Shown one piece after another: positions 39,643 through 39,644 of a DNA stretch of 39,644 nt; the stretch's first letter is position 1; every line of letters starts with the position of its first letter. The notes under the pieces were generated by a model. The model ran no database searches and was not told the DNA's origin. It saw only the letters and a program-made list of their open reading frames with translations. The DNA is from Clostridia bacterium (GTDB lineage Bacteria > Bacillota > DSM-521 > Neomoorellales > Neomoorellaceae): the NCBI GenBank assembly GCA_030445865.1, contig JASUSV010000012.1, positions 1 through 39,644 of the forward strand. Reading direction: 5' to 3'. Made by a program: the position numbers and the translations under genes.

Positions 39643-39644
39643 GT

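Noticed and set aside
1..39644. CRISPR array
   Set aside because: No regularly spaced repeat series was seen; the short tandem repeats found have two copies only.

Overview
The window looks like a chromosomal segment of a thermophilic, Moorella-type clostridium (Firmicutes). This is an inference from the gene set: a coenzyme-B12-dependent ribonucleotide reductase, a UPF0182 membrane protein, DUF1614, a starch-binding CBM protein, and many GTG/TTG starts behind strong GGAGG sites. A mobile element of about 17.9 kb sits in the middle, and nearly all of its genes run on the minus strand.

Left host part (1-17.8 kb). It begins with tRNA-Glu(CTC), endonuclease IV (nfo), a GT4 glycosyltransferase coupled to a small CBM25-like protein, an orphan 97-aa gene, a decayed integrase remnant beside tRNA-Gln(CTG), and a DUF1614 membrane protein. 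A long leftward gene train follows: D-Ala-D-Ala ligase, SGNH hydrolase, UPF0182, a soluble histidine kinase, class II ribonucleotide reductase, a HAD phosphatase-like protein, a CBS-pair protein, a second GT4 glycosyltransferase and gltX. Small gaps or overlaps suggest large parts are co-transcribed. A DHA2-type MFS exporter precedes it.

Integrated element (17823-35710). A tyrosine integrase lies beside tRNA-Trp(CCA). A perfect 54-bp direct repeat, from the anticodon loop through the tRNA 3' end, marks both ends (17823-17876 and 35657-35710). Inside are an excisionase-like HTH protein, two very small ORFs (one a ribbon-helix-helix protein), a RadC-like protein, a CpaE-like P-loop protein with an altered Walker A, an M23 peptidase, VirB4, a TraC/VirB4-N-like protein, a PrgI/VirB3-like protein, a VirB6/TrbL-like protein, a VirB2-like small protein, VirD4, two anchored proteins of unknown function, a MobP-type relaxase, a ribbon-helix-helix accessory protein and a HTH replication-initiator-like protein. 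This is a compact Gram-positive integrative and conjugative element (ICE) with no obvious cargo. Just upstream of the accessory/relaxase genes is a strong oriT candidate: nested inverted repeats followed by TATCCTG at 33684-33690, the RP4/MOBP nic consensus, and tandem repeats. Copies of an 11-bp repeat (AAAYCGCAAAC) occur near both ends and may be integrase arm sites. The insertion separated tRNA-Trp from its ancestral terminator, now at 35713-35757.

Right host part (35.7-39.6 kb). An SDH/ClpP-fold membrane serine protease runs leftward. A rightward operon then begins with a good promoter and a fluoride (crcB-motif) riboswitch overlapping a 15-bp terminator stem. It controls a cation:proton antiporter, a universal stress protein and a frameshifted MFS gene whose similarity ends before the window edge. 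This is probably a fluoride-resistance operon.
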